The notes under the pieces: generated by a model
The model's database searches: none
What the model saw: only the letters and a program-made list of their open reading frames with translations
Told to the model about the DNA's origin: nothing
Translations under genes and position numbers: made by a program
Assembly (NCBI GenBank): GCA_027027485.1
Contig: JALVLL010000278.1
Location: 1-6,588 of the forward strand
Reading direction: 5' to 3'
From: Candidatus Bipolaricaulota bacterium
GTDB lineage: Bacteria > Bipolaricaulota > Bipolaricaulia > Bipolaricaulales > Bipolaricaulaceae
DNA: 6,588 nucleotides
In this document: positions 4,853 to 6,588 of the stretch, in pieces
Layout: each line of letters begins with the position of its first letter
How positions within the stretch are numbered: position 1 is the stretch's first letter

Positions 4853-6588
4853 TCAGCCGATGATGTTTTCGTAGAGCGCCACCACGAACGCAGGCTGACT
4901 GAGCCTGATGGTGAGGGTATTGACGCCTCGACGCTGATCGGCGGTTCCCTTGTAGGACACCGGCTTATCGGCGTCCCCGTACCAGACGAGCCATCCCTTG
5001 AAGGCGCGCCCGTATGCCCCGCCCTCGATGCGCAGCGGGGCCTGGAGCGAGACCTGGGATCCGATCAGCCGTTCCACGGTGAAGGGCGTAGTCCGAGGGC
5101 GCTCCTCGCCCACGATGAGGATGGGGACCCTGAGCTCCTCATGGCGCTGCTGCCCCGGCGGTACGGTGGTCAGGGTGCGCTGATACTCATAGAGCCAGGC
5201 GTGCACCTCGAGCTTCACCGTCACGGGATGGATCACAAGGGGACACGGGTTGAGCACCGGTTGGGTCTGCATTGTGGCCGTGCGTCCCCGGGAATCGCGG
5301 ACCTGGGCCCTCACCAGGAGCTTCCCGCCCTGGGCATAGTTGACCCGGATCGTTCCCTGGTTCCCGGTGAAGTACTGGTCGATGGTAGCGGTGCGTCCGT
5401 CGGGATAGGTGACCTGGAAGGGCCCCACCCGGTAGGGAGGTGTGCCCCCAGAAATGGACCACTGCAGGAGGATGGTATGGCTGATCCCCTTCTCGCATTC
5501 CGGTGTGGCGCGCCAGTAGGTGAAGCGCGCCGAAAGTCCCTCTGGTTGTGGCTGCTCCCCTCCCGTCCACAGGTTGACCAGGAGGTGGATCACCGGGCAA
5601 TCGTTGCCGTCGAGGAACCGGAACATCGCTTGCCATTCCCCGCCCTCCTGGGGCACCGTGCCCTGGAGTATCAGCCGCCGCTGGTCCAACGCGATCCCCA
5701 GGCGGAGGCTCCCCGGAAGGCCGCTTTCCACCAACTCCACCCGGACGGGGGACAACTCGGCCACGGCCTGGGCGAGCTCGGAGGGGAATGACCTGAAGGA
5801 GAACACCATCTGGCCCGGGATCAGATCGCCGATGTCCCAGCTCAGCTCGCGGGTTTCGGGACACCGTGTGACGGGAGCCGGCCCCGAGCGGATATAAACG
5901 GTGAGGTCGATCACCGGACATTCGCGCTCATCGTAAAGCTGGAACACCACCTGCCAGCTTCCGCCTTCCCGGGGCACGCGGCCCTGAAGGATCCCCAGGC
6001 GCCGCTGGAGATCGAGGTCGAAGCGGAGGCCGCTGGGGAGGTTGTCCTGGATCCGCTCGGCGTAAACGGCGCCCGTTGCCTCCACAGCCTGGGCGATTTC
6101 GGTAGGGAAGTACTTGACGCTTTGTACGGTCATGCCCGGGGTGACCTCGGCGAATTCCCACGTCAGCGCGGTGGGCGGGGGACAACCCTCTTCGCATACC
6201 TCGTACTGGCGGCAGGTCGGCTGGAGGCATTCGGGATTCACAAAGGATTTAGTGGAGGTCTCGATATTTGGGATCACCTGTACCGATGTGTTGGCGGTAG
6301 CTGCTACCTGGGCAGCGGCCTTGGCGTTGGCCTGGGCCTGGGCGGCGGCGAAGGCGCACGCCTGGGCGGCGGCCTGGGCGTTGGCCTGGGCGTAGGCAGC
6401 GGCTTGGGCGTCGGCCTGGGCCTGGGCGGCGGCGAAGGCACATGCCCTGGCCTCGGCCTCGGCGGCCACCTGCGCTTCGGCCACGGCGGCGGCGAAGGCG
6501 AAGGCCTGGGCGCGGGCCTCGGCCAACGCGTCCGCCGCGGCCCGGGCACTGGCCTCGGCCTGGGCGGAGACGCGGGCCGAGGCCAGTG
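4853..6588 (-). CDS. Ala-X dipeptide-repeat protein with tandem Ig-like domains and InlB-B-like C-terminus, probably secreted (5' end beyond window)
   Basis: The frame is open to the right edge, so 577 C-terminal residues are visible (numbered from the codon at 6586-6584). I do not recognise the whole protein. Residues 1-99 alternate Ala with any residue. A linker has four cysteines (C120, C125, C131, C135). Two tandem 107-residue repeats follow (135-241 and 242 to about 343), each with a conserved Trp, a PG turn, FPxE(I/L)AQAV, an LP..LR strand, ILQG.VP.EGG.WQ and a closing CPVI. They resemble putative-Ig (He_PIG-like) domains, and the Cys pairs may be disulfides. Residues about 351-448 look Ig/PKD-like (ISGGTPPYRV, VRDSRGRTAT). 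The last about 125 residues end in AFKGWLV...VVALYE, like divergent InlB B-repeats. No LPXTG or C-terminal membrane anchor is present. A secreted or surface role is inferred from domain types; any signal peptide would be outside the window. A perfect terminator follows. Confidence 0.85.
   Translation of the reverse strand, partial: LASARVSAQAEASARAAADALAEARAQAFAFAAAVAEAQVAAEAEARACAFAAAQAQADAQAAAYAQANAQAAAQACAFAAAQAQANAKAAAQVAATANTSVQVIPNIETSTKSFVNPECLQPTCRQYEVCEEGCPPPTALTWEFAEVTPGMTVQSVKYFPTEIAQAVEATGAVYAERIQDNLPSGLRFDLDLQRRLGILQGRVPREGGSWQVVFQLYDERECPVIDLTVYIRSGPAPVTRCPETRELSWDIGDLIPGQMVFSFRSFPSELAQAVAELSPVRVELVESGLPGSLRLGIALDQRRLILQGTVPQEGGEWQAMFRFLDGNDCPVIHLLVNLWTGGEQPQPEGLSARFTYWRATPECEKGISHTILLQWSISGGTPPYRVGPFQVTYPDGRTATIDQYFTGNQGTIRVNYAQGGKLLVRAQVRDSRGRTATMQTQPVLNPCPLVIHPVTVKLEVHAWLYEYQRTLTTVPPGQQRHEELRVPILIVGEERPRTTPFTVERLIGSQVSLQAPLRIEGGAYGRAFKGWLVWYGDADKPVSYKGTADQRRGVNTLTIRLSQPAFVVALYENIIG
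6290..6588 (-). repeat. Alanine-X dipeptide (hexanucleotide GCCNNN) repeat region
   Basis: Read as codons on the minus strand, every second codon encodes Ala, overwhelmingly GCC. In the visible stretch 46 of 49 alternate positions are Ala and the three exceptions are Val. The intervening residues are mainly Q, E, R, A, N, D, S and F, with two Cys and one Tyr. This 6-base period makes other frames open as well: a Pro/Arg-rich frame on the same strand and an Ala/Trp/Leu frame on the plus strand. Those frames are by-products. The region continues past the window edge, so its full length is unknown. Confidence 0.93.
6311..6445 (-). repeat. 84-bp-period direct repeat inside the Ala-X region
   Basis: Bases 6311-6361 and 6395-6445 agree at 46 of 51 positions at an offset of 84 bases (28 codons), with 27 identical bases in a row at 6329-6355 and 6413-6439. 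Both copies encode the block CAFAAAQAQA followed by D/N, A and Q/K. This points to segmental duplication in addition to hexamer periodicity. Confidence 0.85.

Noticed and set aside
4751..5791. Plus-strand 346-codon frame opposite the surface-protein gene
   Set aside because: It runs across the terminator and promoter, has no recognisable domain, and mirrors the minus-strand gene that has clear internal repeats.
4853..6526. TTG at 6526-6524 as the start of the Ala-rich gene
   Set aside because: The Ala-X period continues in frame at least to the window edge with no stop, so this TTG is an internal Leu codon.
6304..6549. Pro/Arg-rich minus-strand frame, and an Ala/Trp plus-strand frame at 6114-6395
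   Set aside because: The 6-base GCCNNN period automatically opens the other frames and gives them dipeptide patterns; the Ala-X frame is the one that continues into folded domains.
6290..6588. Regular repeats considered as a CRISPR array
   Set aside because: The period is 6 bases and in frame with a protein. There are no unique spacers of constant length and no cas genes.

Overview
The window is high-GC, gene-dense bacterial DNA, and every gene I can support lies on the minus strand. The presence of MiaB and a bacterial DinG-type helicase, -10/-35 promoter elements and a GC-hairpin-plus-U-tract terminator all point to a bacterium. Rich use of Glu/Arg and of AGG/CGG arginine codons suggests a thermophile. 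I cannot name the phylum from sequence alone.

Reading in the direction of transcription (right to left), the window opens inside a large gene (6588 down to 4853) whose 5' end lies beyond the window. Its visible N-terminal part is about 99 residues in which every second residue is alanine (46 of 49 alternate positions). A short four-cysteine linker follows, then two tandem 107-residue Ig-like repeats, a further Ig/PKD-like domain and an InlB-B-repeat-like C-terminal domain. It looks like a secreted or cell-surface structural protein. A textbook intrinsic terminator (4797-4827) ends this unit.

A 104-base intergenic gap holds that terminator and, immediately behind it, a promoter (-35 at 4783-4788, -10 at 4760-4765) for a tightly packed four-gene operon. 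The predicted transcript start lies only a few bases before the first start codon, so the lead gene is probably read from a leaderless or nearly leaderless mRNA. The operon is miaB (tRNA ms2i6A37 methylthiotransferase), a divergent PfkB/1-phosphofructokinase-family kinase with several altered signature motifs, a small two-CBS-domain protein, and a DinG-type helicase fused to a DnaQ-like 3'-5' exonuclease domain. The last gene runs off the left edge. The genes overlap as ATGA, GTGA and TGATG, which implies translational coupling.

What the four operon products do together is not evident. The strongest functional pairing is the kinase and the CBS protein, which could form a nucleotide-sensing module. 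The two most unusual items are the strict Ala-X dipeptide repeat region and the PfkB protein whose catalytic GAGD motif reads GADD.
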